Source of the DNA: Pseudomonas sp. CAN1
GTDB taxonomy: Bacteria; Pseudomonadota; Gammaproteobacteria; Pseudomonadales; Pseudomonadaceae
Length of the DNA: 64,000 nt
NCBI RefSeq assembly: GCF_030462585.1
Contig: NZ_JASMRU010000004.1
Coordinates: forward strand, 250,570-314,569
Direction of reading: 5' to 3'
Position 1 is the first letter of the stretch. Each line of letters opens with the position of its first letter. Position numbers and translations under genes: made by a program. The notes under the pieces were generated by a model. The model searched no databases. It was not told where the DNA came from and worked only from the letters and a program-made list of their open reading frames with translations. This document shows, piece after piece, positions 28,157-36,491 of this stretch.

Positions 28157-29650
28157 TCAGAGTTTGATCCAGGTAGCCTTCAGCTCGGTGTACTTGTCGA
28201 ACGCGTGCAGCGACTTGTCGCGACCGTTGCCGGACTGCTTGAAGCCACCGAACGGAGCGGTCATGTCGCCGCCGTCGTACTGGTTCACCCACACGCTGCC
28301 GGCGCGCAGCGCCTTGGCGGTCAGGTGGGCCTTGGACAGATCGCTGGTCCACACCGCAGCGGCCAGGCCGTACGGGGTGTCGTTGGCGATGCGCACGGCT
28401 TCTTCGGCATCGGTGAACTCGATGACCGACAGCACCGGGCCGAAGATCTCTTCACGGGCGATGCGCATGGCGTTGGTCACGCCGTCGAAGATGGTCGGCT
28501 CGACGTAGGTGCCGCCGGTCTCTTCCAGGGTGCGCTTGCCGCCGGCTACCAGCTTGGCGCCGTCGTCGTGGCCAGCCTGGATGTAGCTCAGCACGTTGTT
28601 CATCTGGGTGGTGTCGACCAGCGCACCGACGTTGGTTTCCGGGTCCAGCGGGTTGCCCGGCTTCCAGCCCTTGATGGCTTCGACGACCATCGGCACGAAC
28701 TCGGCCTTGATCGATTTCTCCACCAGCAGGCGCGAGCCGGCGGTGCAGACTTCGCCCTGGTTGAAGGCGATGGCGCTGGCAGCGGCTTCGGCAGCGGCTT
28801 TCAGGTCCGGGGCGTCAGCGAAGACGATGTTCGGGCTCTTGCCGCCGGCTTCCAGCCAGACGCGCTTCATGTTCGATTCGCCCGCGTAGATCATCAGTTG
28901 CTTGGCGATCTTGGTCGAACCGGTGAACACCAGGGTGTCGACGTCCATGTGCAGCGCCAGGGCCTTGCCCACGGTGTGGCCGAAGCCCGGCAGGACGTTG
29001 AACACACCTTTCGGAATGCCGGCCTCGATGGCCAGCTGAGCGACGCGAATACCGGTCAGCGGGGACTTCTCGGAGGGCTTGAGGATCACCGAGTTACCGG
29101 TGGTCAGCGCCGGGCCGAGTTTCCAGCAGGACATCAGCAGGGGGAAGTTCCACGGCACGATGGCGGCAACTACACCGACCGCCTCGCGGGTCACCAGACC
29201 CAGCTCGTTGTGCGGGGTGGCAGCCACTTCGTCGTAGATCTTGTCGATGGCCTCGGCGCTCCAGCGCAGGCTGTTAGCCGCACCGTAGACGTCCACGTTC
29301 AGCGAGTCGCTGATCGGTTTGCCCATGTCGAGGGTTTCCAGCAGGGCCAGTTCCTCGGCGTTCTCCAGCAGCAGCTCGGAGAAGCGGATCATGACCTTCT
29401 TGCGCTTGGCCGGAGCCATGCGCGACCACACGCCGGAATCGAAGGTGGCACGGGCAACCTGCACGGCACGCTCGGCATCGGCCAGGTCGCAGCTGGCGAC
29501 CTTGGCCAGGAAGCGGCCATCCACAGGGCTGAGGCAATCGAAGGTGGCGCCGGATGCGGCGTCGACGTATTCACCGTTGACGAAGGCGCGGCCTTCGATC
29601 TTCAGATCCTTGGCGCGAGCTTCCCAATCGGCGCGAGTGAGGGTACCCAT
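28157..29650 (-). CDS. kauB: Aldehyde dehydrogenase, KauB-type (4-guanidinobutyraldehyde / gamma-aminobutyraldehyde)
   Basis: 497 residues of the NAD(P)-dependent aldehyde dehydrogenase family. The catalytic Cys is in FNQGEVCTAGSRL, the general-base Glu in VWLEAGGKSPNIVF, and the cofactor site in VFTGSTKIAKQ. Strong resemblance and position match P. aeruginosa KauB (PA5312), which oxidises 4-guanidinobutyraldehyde in the arginine transaminase/2-ketoarginine route and aldehydes from polyamines. The gene is monocistronic or followed weakly by the MFS gene. Confidence 0.88.
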   Translation of the reverse strand: MGTLTRADWEARAKDLKIEGRAFVNGEYVDAASGATFDCLSPVDGRFLAKVASCDLADAERAVQVARATFDSGVWSRMAPAKRKKVMIRFSELLLENAEELALLETLDMGKPISDSLNVDVYGAANSLRWSAEAIDKIYDEVAATPHNELGLVTREAVGVVAAIVPWNFPLLMSCWKLGPALTTGNSVILKPSEKSPLTGIRVAQLAIEAGIPKGVFNVLPGFGHTVGKALALHMDVDTLVFTGSTKIAKQLMIYAGESNMKRVWLEAGGKSPNIVFADAPDLKAAAEAAASAIAFNQGEVCTAGSRLLVEKSIKAEFVPMVVEAIKGWKPGNPLDPETNVGALVDTTQMNNVLSYIQAGHDDGAKLVAGGKRTLEETGGTYVEPTIFDGVTNAMRIAREEIFGPVLSVIEFTDAEEAVRIANDTPYGLAAAVWTSDLSKAHLTAKALRAGSVWVNQYDGGDMTAPFGGFKQSGNGRDKSLHAFDKYTELKATWIKL

Positions 29651-29807
29651 GACAACGTGTCCTCTTATTAATGTGCTTATCAGATGCAGGCGCCCGGCGG
29701 GCGCACTGTCAAAAATTCCGCAAGGCGGAGCAAACGCATGCTGTTGGCAACCCTAAACCGGAGGCTGCCAATTTTCAATATTTTTTACACTAAGCGGCCA
29801 AATGGCC

Positions 29808-29837
29808 TTGTCACGTTCGTTTTATTAAACATAGACT
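29808..29837 (+). promoter_or_regulatory. Possible sigma-70 promoter of the cupin gene
   Basis: TTGTCA (29808-29813) and TAGACT (29832-29837) are separated by 18 bases, about 110 bases upstream of the cupin start. The 300-bp gap 29651-29950 between divergent kauB and the cupin gene also must contain the kauB promoter, which I cannot place. Confidence 0.35.
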
Positions 29838-29950
29838 GCCCTGATTCGTCGGCTGATGGTTTTCCGACAGCCGCTTCGGAGTAAATATCCAACAGCGCTG
29901 CGCGTGCCCGCACGCACTCTCGCCAACAACTCTAAAGAACCGAGACCGCC

Positions 29951-30313
29951 ATGAACGTCGAGCAGATCGTCGATTTCGCCCAGGCCACCACCGCCCCGGA
30001 ACACTACCGCCCCGCCCCGGACCGCATCATCAAGGGTGACCCGGCGCAGAACGTGCGCAACCACTACGCCAGCGACTGCGGCCAGTTCAACGTGGGCATC
30101 TGGGAAGGCGAGCCGGGCCAGTGGAACGTCAGCTACACCGAGCACGAATACTGCGAGATCCTCCAGGGCGTGTCGGTGATCCGTGATGCCAACGGCGGCG
30201 CCAAGACCGTGCGCGTCGGCGACCGCTTCGTCATCCCGGCCGGCTTCAGCGGCACCTGGGAAGTGCTGGAGCCCTGCCGCAAGGTCTACGTGATCTTCGA
30301 ACAGAAGGCCTGA
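29951..30313 (+). CDS. Cupin domain protein (cupin_3 / DUF861)
   Basis: 120 residues forming a single cupin barrel: EHEYCEILQGVSVIRDANGG is the first half motif and GDRFVIPAGFSGTWEVLEPC the second. Cupin_3 proteins are often found near amine and aldehyde catabolic genes. Divergent from kauB, so possibly co-regulated; function unknown. A strong terminator follows directly. Confidence 0.83.
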   Translation: MNVEQIVDFAQATTAPEHYRPAPDRIIKGDPAQNVRNHYASDCGQFNVGIWEGEPGQWNVSYTEHEYCEILQGVSVIRDANGGAKTVRVGDRFVIPAGFSGTWEVLEPCRKVYVIFEQKA

Positions 30314-30324
30314 GCACCCGAACA

Positions 30325-30358
30325 CGAAAAAGCCCGCCAATCGGCGGGCTTTTTTTCG
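30325..30358 (+). terminator. Rho-independent terminator of the cupin gene
   Basis: AAAAAGCCCGCC / GGCGGGCTTTTTTT hairpin beginning 12 bases behind the stop codon. Confidence 0.92.
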
Positions 30359-30391
30359 TCCGCGATCCTTGCAAGGGGCAAATCTCGGGCA

Positions 30392-30424
30392 AGAAAAAAC
30401 CCGCCACGAGGGGCGGGTTTCTTC
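30392..30424 (-). terminator. Rho-independent terminator of rpmBG
   Basis: On the minus strand GAAACCCGCC and GGCGGGTTTTTTC surround a short loop, 18 bases behind the rpmG stop. Confidence 0.88.
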
Positions 30425-30441
30425 ACAAGGGCGAAGATCAA

Positions 30442-30597
30442 TTACTTGATCTTGGCTTCCTTGTAGATCACGTGCTTGCGAACAACCGGATCGAATTTCT
30501 TGATCTCGATTTTCTCAGGCTTGGTGCGCTTGTTCTTGTCGGTGGTGTAGAAGTGGCCGGTACCGGCGCTGGACACCAAACGGATCAGTTCACGCAT
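30442..30597 (-). CDS. rpmG: 50S ribosomal protein L33
   Basis: 51 residues: starts [19 protein letters not shown] and ends [14 protein letters not shown], the canonical cysteine-free L33. The ORF runs from ATG 30597 to TAA at 30442-30444. It is 12 bases downstream of rpmB in the usual rpmB-rpmG operon. Confidence 0.97.
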   Translation of the reverse strand: MRELIRLVSSAGTGHFYTTDKNKRTKPEKIEIKKFDPVVRKHVIYKEAKIK

Positions 30598-30609
30598 GAC
30601 TGCAGCTCC

Positions 30610-30846
30610 TTAGAATTTTTCGCCGCGGGTGCGCAGGTCGTTCAGAACGGCCTCGATACCACGCTTGTCGATGATACGCATGCCTTTAGCGGAAACGCGC
30701 AGACGCACGAAACGCTTCTCGGATTCTACCCAGAAACGGTGGTGCTGCAGGTTCGGCAGGAAACGGCGACGGGTTTTGTTGTGTGCGTGGGAAATGTTGT
30801 TCCCGGTAACCGGACCCTTACCGGTCACTTGGCAAACTCTCGACAT
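30610..30846 (-). CDS. rpmB: 50S ribosomal protein L28
   Basis: 78 residues with typical L28 features: [20 protein letters not shown] at the start, then [20 protein letters not shown]. First gene of rpmBG. A promoter is predicted about 150 bases upstream (30994-31023), leaving a long leader. Confidence 0.97.
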   Translation of the reverse strand: MSRVCQVTGKGPVTGNNISHAHNKTRRRFLPNLQHHRFWVESEKRFVRLRVSAKGMRIIDKRGIEAVLNDLRTRGEKF

Positions 30847-30993
30847 GGCTCAGCCCTCTGTAAACCACATGCCAAACCCGGCATGGGTTGGCTGCTTAAC
30901 TCAATAGGATTCTCAGTTTCACCGGGGTCTTAACTGCCGCTTCGCCGCGATCGAGTCGCAGGATCAGAGCAGGGCCCCAGAAAAGAGCGCAGC

Positions 30994-31023
30994 TTTATAT
31001 CAGAAAGACACTTGCAGCTGCAA
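30994..31023 (-). promoter_or_regulatory. Predicted sigma-70 promoter of rpmBG
   Basis: On the minus strand TTGCAG (31018-31023) and TATAAA (30994-30999) are 18 bases apart. The 365-bp gap between rpmB and the peptide-binding protein gene otherwise contains an rpmB leader of roughly 140 bases, and a CCGTTCGTC string at 31080-31088 that matches the AlgR box core. Confidence 0.55.
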
Positions 31024-31211
31024 GGGAAAGCATGACTCGAAAAGGCCAGGCCCAGCCCCCGCGGGCCGCGGCACCGCTGCCGTTCGTCGCTTGCCATCGT
31101 TGTGACGGGCGGCGGCTTGGTCTAGGGTAGCTCCTTCGAGGCTGCCAACAGCCTTGCATGACCCGCCCAGCCTCGCGGATGGGCATCTTGCCAGCTTACA
31201 CGGAGTCCGTC

Positions 31212-32783
31212 ATGCGTCTTGCCCTTCTCGCCCTCCTGCTCACCCCGGCTTTTGCCAGCGCCGCCTCGCTGAGCGTGTGCACCGAAGCCAGCCCCGAAGG
31301 CTTCGACGTGGTCCAGTACAACTCGCTGACCACCACCAACGCCTCAGCCGATGTGCTGATGAACCGCCTGGTGGACTTCGACGCCGCCCGCGGCGAAGTG
31401 GTGCCGAGCCTGGCTGAGAGCTGGAAGGTCTCCGACGACGGCCTGACCTACGACTTCCAGCTGCGCGACGGCGTGGCCTTCCACCACACCGACTACTTCA
31501 AGCCGAGCCGCGCCCTGAGCGCCGACGACGTGGTGTTCAGCTTCCAGCGCATGCTCGACGCGGCGCAGCCCTGGCACAAGGTGGCGCAGAGCGGCTTCCC
31601 GCATGCCCAGTCGATGCAGTTGCCGAGCCTGGTCAAGGCGGTGGAGAAGGTCGATGCGCAGCACGTGCGCTTCACCCTCAATCACCCCGACGCAACCTTC
31701 CTGTCGATGCTCAGCATGGGCTTCGCCTCCATCTACTCCGCCGAGTATGCCGACCAGCTGATGAAGGCCGGCACCCCGGAGAAGCTCAACGCCCAGCCCA
31801 TCGGCACCGGCCCCTTCGTCTTCAAGCGCTTCCAGAAGGACGCCGTGGTGCGCTACAGCGCCAACGCCGAGTACTTCGGCGGCAAGCCGGCTGTGGATAA
31901 CCTGATCTTCGCCATCACCCCCGACGCCGCCGTGCGCCTGCAGAAGCTCAAGCGCAACGAGTGCCAGATTGCCCTGTCGCCCAAGCCGCTGGACGTCGAG
32001 GAAGCGACCAAGAACGCCGACCTCAAGGTCGAACAGACCCCGGCCTTCATGACCGCCTTCGTCGGCATCAACAGCCAGCATCCGCCGCTGGACGACCCGA
32101 AGATCCGCCAGGCGATCAACCTCGCATTCGACAAGGCCAGCTACCTCAAGGCCGTCTTCAATGGCACCGCGACTGCCGCCGACGGCGTCTACCCGCCCAA
32201 TACCTGGAGCTATGCCAAGGACATTCCGGGCTACGCCTACGACCTGCAGCAAGCGCAGAAGCTGATCGGCGAGACCGGCCGCAAGCAGGGCTTCAAGACC
32301 ACCATCTGGACCCGTCCCTCCGGCAGCCTGCTCAACCCCAACCCGGCGCTGGGCGCGCAGATGCTCCAGGCCGACCTGAAGAAGATCGGCATCGACGCGC
32401 AGATCCAGGTGATCGAATGGGGCGAGCTGATCCGCCGCGCCAAGGCCGGCGAGCATGACCTGCTGTTCATGGGTTGGGCCGGTGACAACGGCGACCCGGA
32501 CAACTTCCTCACGCCGCAATTCTCCTGCGCCAGCGTCAAGTCCGGGCTGAACTTCGCACGCTACTGCGACGCGAAGCTCGACGGCCTGATCAGCCAGGGC
32601 AAGGCAGTGGCCGACCAGGCCAAACGCAGCGAGCTGTACCACCAGGCCCAGCAGATCATCCACGACCAGGCGCTGTGGCTGCCGCTGGCGCACCCGACCG
32701 CCCTGGCGCTGACCCGCAAGGACGTGAAGGGTTACACGGTCAGCCCGTTCGGCCGCCAGGACTATTCCAAGGTGCAGCTCTGA
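31212..32783 (+). CDS. ABC transporter periplasmic peptide-binding protein (SBP_bac_5, DppA-like)
   Basis: 523 residues: signal peptide (MRLALLALLLTPAFASA) and a mature SBP_bac_5 protein (NSLTTTNASADVLMNRLVDF, ESWKVSDDGLTYDFQLRDGV, and the conserved GWAGDNGDPDNFL segment). DppA-type proteins bind di- and oligopeptides or haem in the periplasm. No permease or ATPase genes are adjacent, so it must feed a transporter encoded elsewhere. ATG 31212 begins the signal peptide; the frame to 31158 would add a leader. Position corresponds to PA5317. Confidence 0.9.
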   Translation: MRLALLALLLTPAFASAASLSVCTEASPEGFDVVQYNSLTTTNASADVLMNRLVDFDAARGEVVPSLAESWKVSDDGLTYDFQLRDGVAFHHTDYFKPSRALSADDVVFSFQRMLDAAQPWHKVAQSGFPHAQSMQLPSLVKAVEKVDAQHVRFTLNHPDATFLSMLSMGFASIYSAEYADQLMKAGTPEKLNAQPIGTGPFVFKRFQKDAVVRYSANAEYFGGKPAVDNLIFAITPDAAVRLQKLKRNECQIALSPKPLDVEEATKNADLKVEQTPAFMTAFVGINSQHPPLDDPKIRQAINLAFDKASYLKAVFNGTATAADGVYPPNTWSYAKDIPGYAYDLQQAQKLIGETGRKQGFKTTIWTRPSGSLLNPNPALGAQMLQADLKKIGIDAQIQVIEWGELIRRAKAGEHDLLFMGWAGDNGDPDNFLTPQFSCASVKSGLNFARYCDAKLDGLISQGKAVADQAKRSELYHQAQQIIHDQALWLPLAHPTALALTRKDVKGYTVSPFGRQDYSKVQL

Positions 32784-33376
32784 AAGGTGCAGCTCCGAGC
32801 AGCGAACTGCTCGACCACCTGCTGCCGGAGTTCCAGTTTGCCGAGCGGCACTCGCTGGCGATGCGGGCGACACCTGCGCAGGTGCTGGATGCGGTGAGCC
32901 AACTCACCGCGGAGCACGACCCGCTGGTGCAGCGCTTCCTGCAGATTCGCGAAGCGCCGGCCCGGCTGGCATTGCGCCTGGGCCTGCGCAACGCCCTGGC
33001 GCAGCGGCCGCGTTTCGGCCTGCACGAATTCACCCTGCTCGGCCGCACGGGCGATAGCGAAATTGCTTACGGCCTGATCGGGCGCTTCTGGCGCAGTGAC
33101 TTCGGCCTGCGCCCGTGCGCCGACGGCGAGAGCTTCCAGCGCTTCGCCGAATCCGGGACGGCGCGGCTGATCCTGCATTTTTCCTGCGAACCGGGCGAGC
33201 GCGAGGGAGAAGTGCGCGTGCAGACGGAAACCCGTGTGCACTGCCCGGATCGTCGCAGCCGCCTGCTGTTCACCCCTTACTGGCTGGCGATCCGCCCGGT
33301 CAGCGGGCTGATCCGCCGGCGCCTGCTGCGCGATATCCAGCGCCGCGTCTCAGAGCATCCCCAGCTCAGCCATTGA
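32780..33376 (+). CDS. Conserved hypothetical protein, SRPBCC-like
   Basis: Family-like sequence starts close behind the peptide-binding protein gene ([19 protein letters not shown]) and runs to 33376. The core ([20 protein letters not shown], then [20 protein letters not shown]) resembles small lipid-binding START/SRPBCC-type proteins; function unknown. The start is unresolved: no ATG, GTG or TTG lies at the beginning of the conserved part; the choices are CTG 32780, a GTG at 32675 that would overlap the upstream gene by 109 bases, or ATG 32861, which would cut the conserved N-terminus. Its 3' end overlaps the convergent radC remnant by 27 bases. Confidence 0.7.
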   Translation: MKGAAPSSELLDHLLPEFQFAERHSLAMRATPAQVLDAVSQLTAEHDPLVQRFLQIREAPARLALRLGLRNALAQRPRFGLHEFTLLGRTGDSEIAYGLIGRFWRSDFGLRPCADGESFQRFAESGTARLILHFSCEPGEREGEVRVQTETRVHCPDRRSRLLFTPYWLAIRPVSGLIRRRLLRDIQRRVSEHPQLSH

Positions 33377-33502
33377 TTGCGGCTCGCCGTCACCGACAAT
33401 GAAGTGATCGAGCACGCGCACGTCAATCAGCGCCAGCGCCTGGACGATGCGGCGGGTCAGCAGGTCGTCCGACTGGCTCGGCTCGGCGATGCCGGAGGGA
33501 TG
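33350..33502 (-). pseudogene. radC: radC, 3' fragment (separated by the inserted element)
   Basis: Reverse-complement translation from 33502 gives 50 residues: [12 protein letters not shown], then [20 protein letters not shown] and ending MAELGML before TGA. This is the RadC (JAMM/MPN+) C-terminus beginning at the second His of the HNHPSG zinc site. The first 174 codons lie at 43743-44264. Joining the two pieces gives one uninterrupted 224-codon frame, so no bases were lost. The fragment has no start or ribosome-binding site and is not expected to be translated. Confidence 0.93.
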
Positions 33503-33530
33503 TTAGGAAACAATTTGCTTTGTCACCTAA
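33503..33530. repeat. Left end of the element: TTAGG / CCTAA inverted motif
   Basis: TTAGG at the first five bases of the element is mirrored by CCTAA at 33526-33530. The inner copy forms TCACCTAA (33523-33530), which is repeated exactly at 43729-43736 next to the right end. These are likely recombinase-binding arms. Confidence 0.6.
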
Positions 33531-33589
33531 GCGCACTGCTTTGGGATAGCGGCTAAATTTGCTAAACCAACGCATATAGGGCTTGGGTG

Positions 33590-34795
33590 ATGGTTCTCAT
33601 TATTCGAAAGTCGGAAATAGCGTCCATAGCGGAAAGCAATGGCTTTGAAAACTACCTCCCTGCTCAAATTCTTTCATCAGTGGAGTTAAAAGAACCACGC
33701 CCAACGGGATTCCCGCTTCTATTCTCAGAACGCCTCGAACTCATAGAGCCTGCAGTTCTATATTTACACGAGCATTTAATACATCGCGCCCATTCAAAAG
33801 AGACGATAAGAACTTACTGCGAAATACTTCAAGACTGGTTTGAAACCCTTGAGCAAAATAATATCCAATGGCAAATCGCAGACGCATCAGACCTAATCTC
33901 CTATAGAAATAGAATGATAAACCAGCGTAGCGAAAAAACGAAATCCAGCTACAGCATATCCACAATAAACCATCGCGTACGGGGGGTTATTAGATTCTAC
34001 GAGTGGGCGGTAAGAACGAAGCATCTGCGGAGCTCTCCAATAGGAGAGCGCCCAAGACTCATAATGAAAAGTGTGAACTTTAGCCGCCGACAAAATTTTG
34101 AGGCGAACTTAAAGTCGCCATTCATCATTAGACAATATGAAAATCTCCCAAACCCTTTAAACCCAGCCGAAGCGCGAGATCTACTTGCCGCCCTACAACC
34201 GCCGTTTGATCTGATTGCGAGATGGCAACTTTTTACAGGAATGCGCATTAGCGAGGCATTGCAATTAAACCTAGCGGACATTCAGGCAAAAAACCAGAGG
34301 CGGAGTATAAAAATAGAAATATGCAGGAAGGGCAGGAAACACGGCTATATAATTGCGCCAGCCCCACTGATCAGGGCAACAGAAAACTACATTGCCACAC
34401 ATAGACTGGCATGGCAGAACAGAACTGCATCTAGGGGAAACACTCCAAACCCAGAGGCCCTATTCATAACTTCTCACGGAAAAAGAGCTTCAAAGGGAAA
34501 CTACCAAAGGGCGATACGAGAGACTAGTATTTCTTTGGGATTTAGATGCACCTCACATACCCTAAGAGCAACTTTCGCATGCACATTACTATCTAAACTC
34601 GAGTCGCTTTCGAAGTCTGGCGAAAGTATAAACCCGCTAATGATTGTGAAGATATTAATGGGCCATTCCAATATAGAAACGACAGACAGATATCTTCGAG
34701 CAATTTACACAGATGGATGCGATGTAGAGGCTATCCTCGAAGATCTTTTAGGAAAAAGCAATCATGCAGCGAACTCCAGCATCCAGGATATATAA
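33590..34795 (+). CDS. Tyrosine recombinase 1 (TnpA-like), complete active site
   Basis: 401 residues. An N-terminal SAM-like core-binding domain (about 55-155) is followed by the catalytic domain with all expected residues: Arg219 in FTGMRISEAL, Lys in CRKGRKHG (about 247-250), His323-x-x-Arg326 in SHTLRATFA, His359 in LMGHSNIETT and the nucleophile Tyr368 in DRYLRAIY. It is the best candidate for the strand-exchange enzyme of the element. ATG 33590 is used; a GTG one codon earlier is possible. Its end overlaps the next recombinase gene by 32 bases. Confidence 0.9.
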   Translation: MVLIIRKSEIASIAESNGFENYLPAQILSSVELKEPRPTGFPLLFSERLELIEPAVLYLHEHLIHRAHSKETIRTYCEILQDWFETLEQNNIQWQIADASDLISYRNRMINQRSEKTKSSYSISTINHRVRGVIRFYEWAVRTKHLRSSPIGERPRLIMKSVNFSRRQNFEANLKSPFIIRQYENLPNPLNPAEARDLLAALQPPFDLIARWQLFTGMRISEALQLNLADIQAKNQRRSIKIEICRKGRKHGYIIAPAPLIRATENYIATHRLAWQNRTASRGNTPNPEALFITSHGKRASKGNYQRAIRETSISLGFRCTSHTLRATFACTLLSKLESLSKSGESINPLMIVKILMGHSNIETTDRYLRAIYTDGCDVEAILEDLLGKSNHAANSSIQDI

Positions 34796-36485
34796 GGATA
34801 GTATCGATAAAAAATTCCAATCGCGGCTATCTCGCCAGGAGCGAGCGCAATCTATCCGCATCAGAGAAACGACTATAGACTTTAGCCTTCTCAACCTTCC
34901 AAAAGATATAGAGATTGCCCTTTCGGAAACATTTAAAACACACTGCAGCGCACTATCCAAAGACACCACTATCACTTATTGGAGAAACTTAAGAGTATTC
35001 TCGAAGTTTTTAGAAACAGACGGAAAGGTCCGAAGGGTTGAGGACCTTAATGGAGAAATGCTTCGAAGGTACATTAGATGGCTTAATCGACAAACTTCAA
35101 TGGACGGCCGTGAGTGGACAAAGCAATCTAGAGCGGCCTATTACACCACTGTGAAGTCGCTTCTCAAGACGGCTCTGCTCACCAGGCAATTTGTTTTACA
35201 TGACATAGACTTCCCAAACAACCCGTTTCCATGGAGGAACAGAGACACACCTGCCAGAAAAAGACTTTCAGCAGATCACTTAAAGCAAATTCTCGATGCT
35301 TGCACGAAAGAAATATCCGATATCCGAAGACGCCGAGAGTCATTTAAGAAAAACATCTCGGAGAATCATCAGCAAGGAAGTATTCAGTGGCTAATCTCGC
35401 AAACAATTAAAAAGTACAACGGCATAATCCCAGAACGAAAGACACTCCAGAAAGTTAAGGACAGAGAATATCTTAAAGCCTTAGAGTCCAATGGAGGCCT
35501 AAAAGAAATAGAGCCTTTAATTTATCCGCGCTCAGAAACCCTCCTACCCTACTATCTATCCATACTCGTGCAAACAGCTGGCAATCCGGCCTCAATTTCC
35601 CGCCTCGAAACAACCTGTCTGCAAGAGCTTCCGCTAATTGACAATAGAGTCGCAATCATCTGGAGGAAAGGAAGAGCCAGCTCGATCCAAAGGGTTATAT
35701 TCTCGGACGAGGCCCCCAACAAACCACCTCAATTAGTTAAAGAACTACTCTCATGGGGCGCCGACCTACGAGCCAAGTCTCCTGAGCCCCTGAAAGAAAT
35801 GCTATTTATCTTCAAAGGCCCAAGAGAAATTAGCTACCTGTCTGATCGGACCGCCTCACAAATACTTAACGATTTCTGTAAACGCCATTGTATAGAGCGA
35901 TTTAGCTTATCAGAGGTGCGCGGCGGAGTCCTTGCAAGCATCTACCAGTCAACAGGAAGTCTACAAAGGGCCAAGGAGTTGGCAAACCACAAAAGCTCTG
36001 CCACAACTATAAAATATGTAAACTCCGACGAAACAAAAATCAGAAACAGGGAGGTAATTTCTGATATTCAGAAAAGCTTCCTAAAAAACATAAAGCCTAA
36101 GAGAGGAAAGCAAGTCTCGCCCTCCCTTCCCCCCCATGGAGTTAGCACCAAGTCAGTTTCATTATTTGGATTCAACTGCAAAGACCCATATGAAGGGGCG
36201 GCTCCAGGCACTAAAAAAGGTGAAATATGCAGTAATTTTCTTGGCTGCTTTATATGCCCAAACGCAATTATACCAAATGACGCGAAGAGTATTGCGAGGC
36301 TAATACAAGCAAAACAGCACCTGACCCAAAGTGCAGAATACATACATCCCAGCCGCTGGCAAATTCTTTACGCACCGATCTTGCGAATACTAGAGGAGGA
36401 TATACTCCCAAATTTCTCCAGCCACCAAACGTCAGAAGCGGAAAAGATAGTGAAAGACTTGCCGCCACTACCTGAGCTAAGGTGA
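34764..36485 (+). CDS. Tyrosine recombinase 2 (TnpB-like), degenerate active site
   Basis: 573 residues. The N-terminal core-binding domain includes TITYWRNLRVFSKFL and MLRRYIRWLNRQ. In the catalytic domain the usual T-G-x-R motif is QTAGNPASISRLE: Arg is replaced near Asn274. H-x-x-R is S383EVR386, then NH409 and Tyr418 in TIKYVNSDE. The C-terminus has a Cys cluster (FNCKDPYEG, CSNFLGCFICPNA) resembling a zinc finger. Loss of the first Arg is seen in recombinase-trio relatives as I remember them; the protein may act as a partner or DNA-binding subunit. Overlaps the genes upstream (32 bases), and the next starts 6 bases on. Confidence 0.82.
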   Translation: MQRTPASRIYKDSIDKKFQSRLSRQERAQSIRIRETTIDFSLLNLPKDIEIALSETFKTHCSALSKDTTITYWRNLRVFSKFLETDGKVRRVEDLNGEMLRRYIRWLNRQTSMDGREWTKQSRAAYYTTVKSLLKTALLTRQFVLHDIDFPNNPFPWRNRDTPARKRLSADHLKQILDACTKEISDIRRRRESFKKNISENHQQGSIQWLISQTIKKYNGIIPERKTLQKVKDREYLKALESNGGLKEIEPLIYPRSETLLPYYLSILVQTAGNPASISRLETTCLQELPLIDNRVAIIWRKGRASSIQRVIFSDEAPNKPPQLVKELLSWGADLRAKSPEPLKEMLFIFKGPREISYLSDRTASQILNDFCKRHCIERFSLSEVRGGVLASIYQSTGSLQRAKELANHKSSATTIKYVNSDETKIRNREVISDIQKSFLKNIKPKRGKQVSPSLPPHGVSTKSVSLFGFNCKDPYEGAAPGTKKGEICSNFLGCFICPNAIIPNDAKSIARLIQAKQHLTQSAEYIHPSRWQILYAPILRILEEDILPNFSSHQTSEAEKIVKDLPPLPELR

Positions 36486-36491
36486 GCAAAC

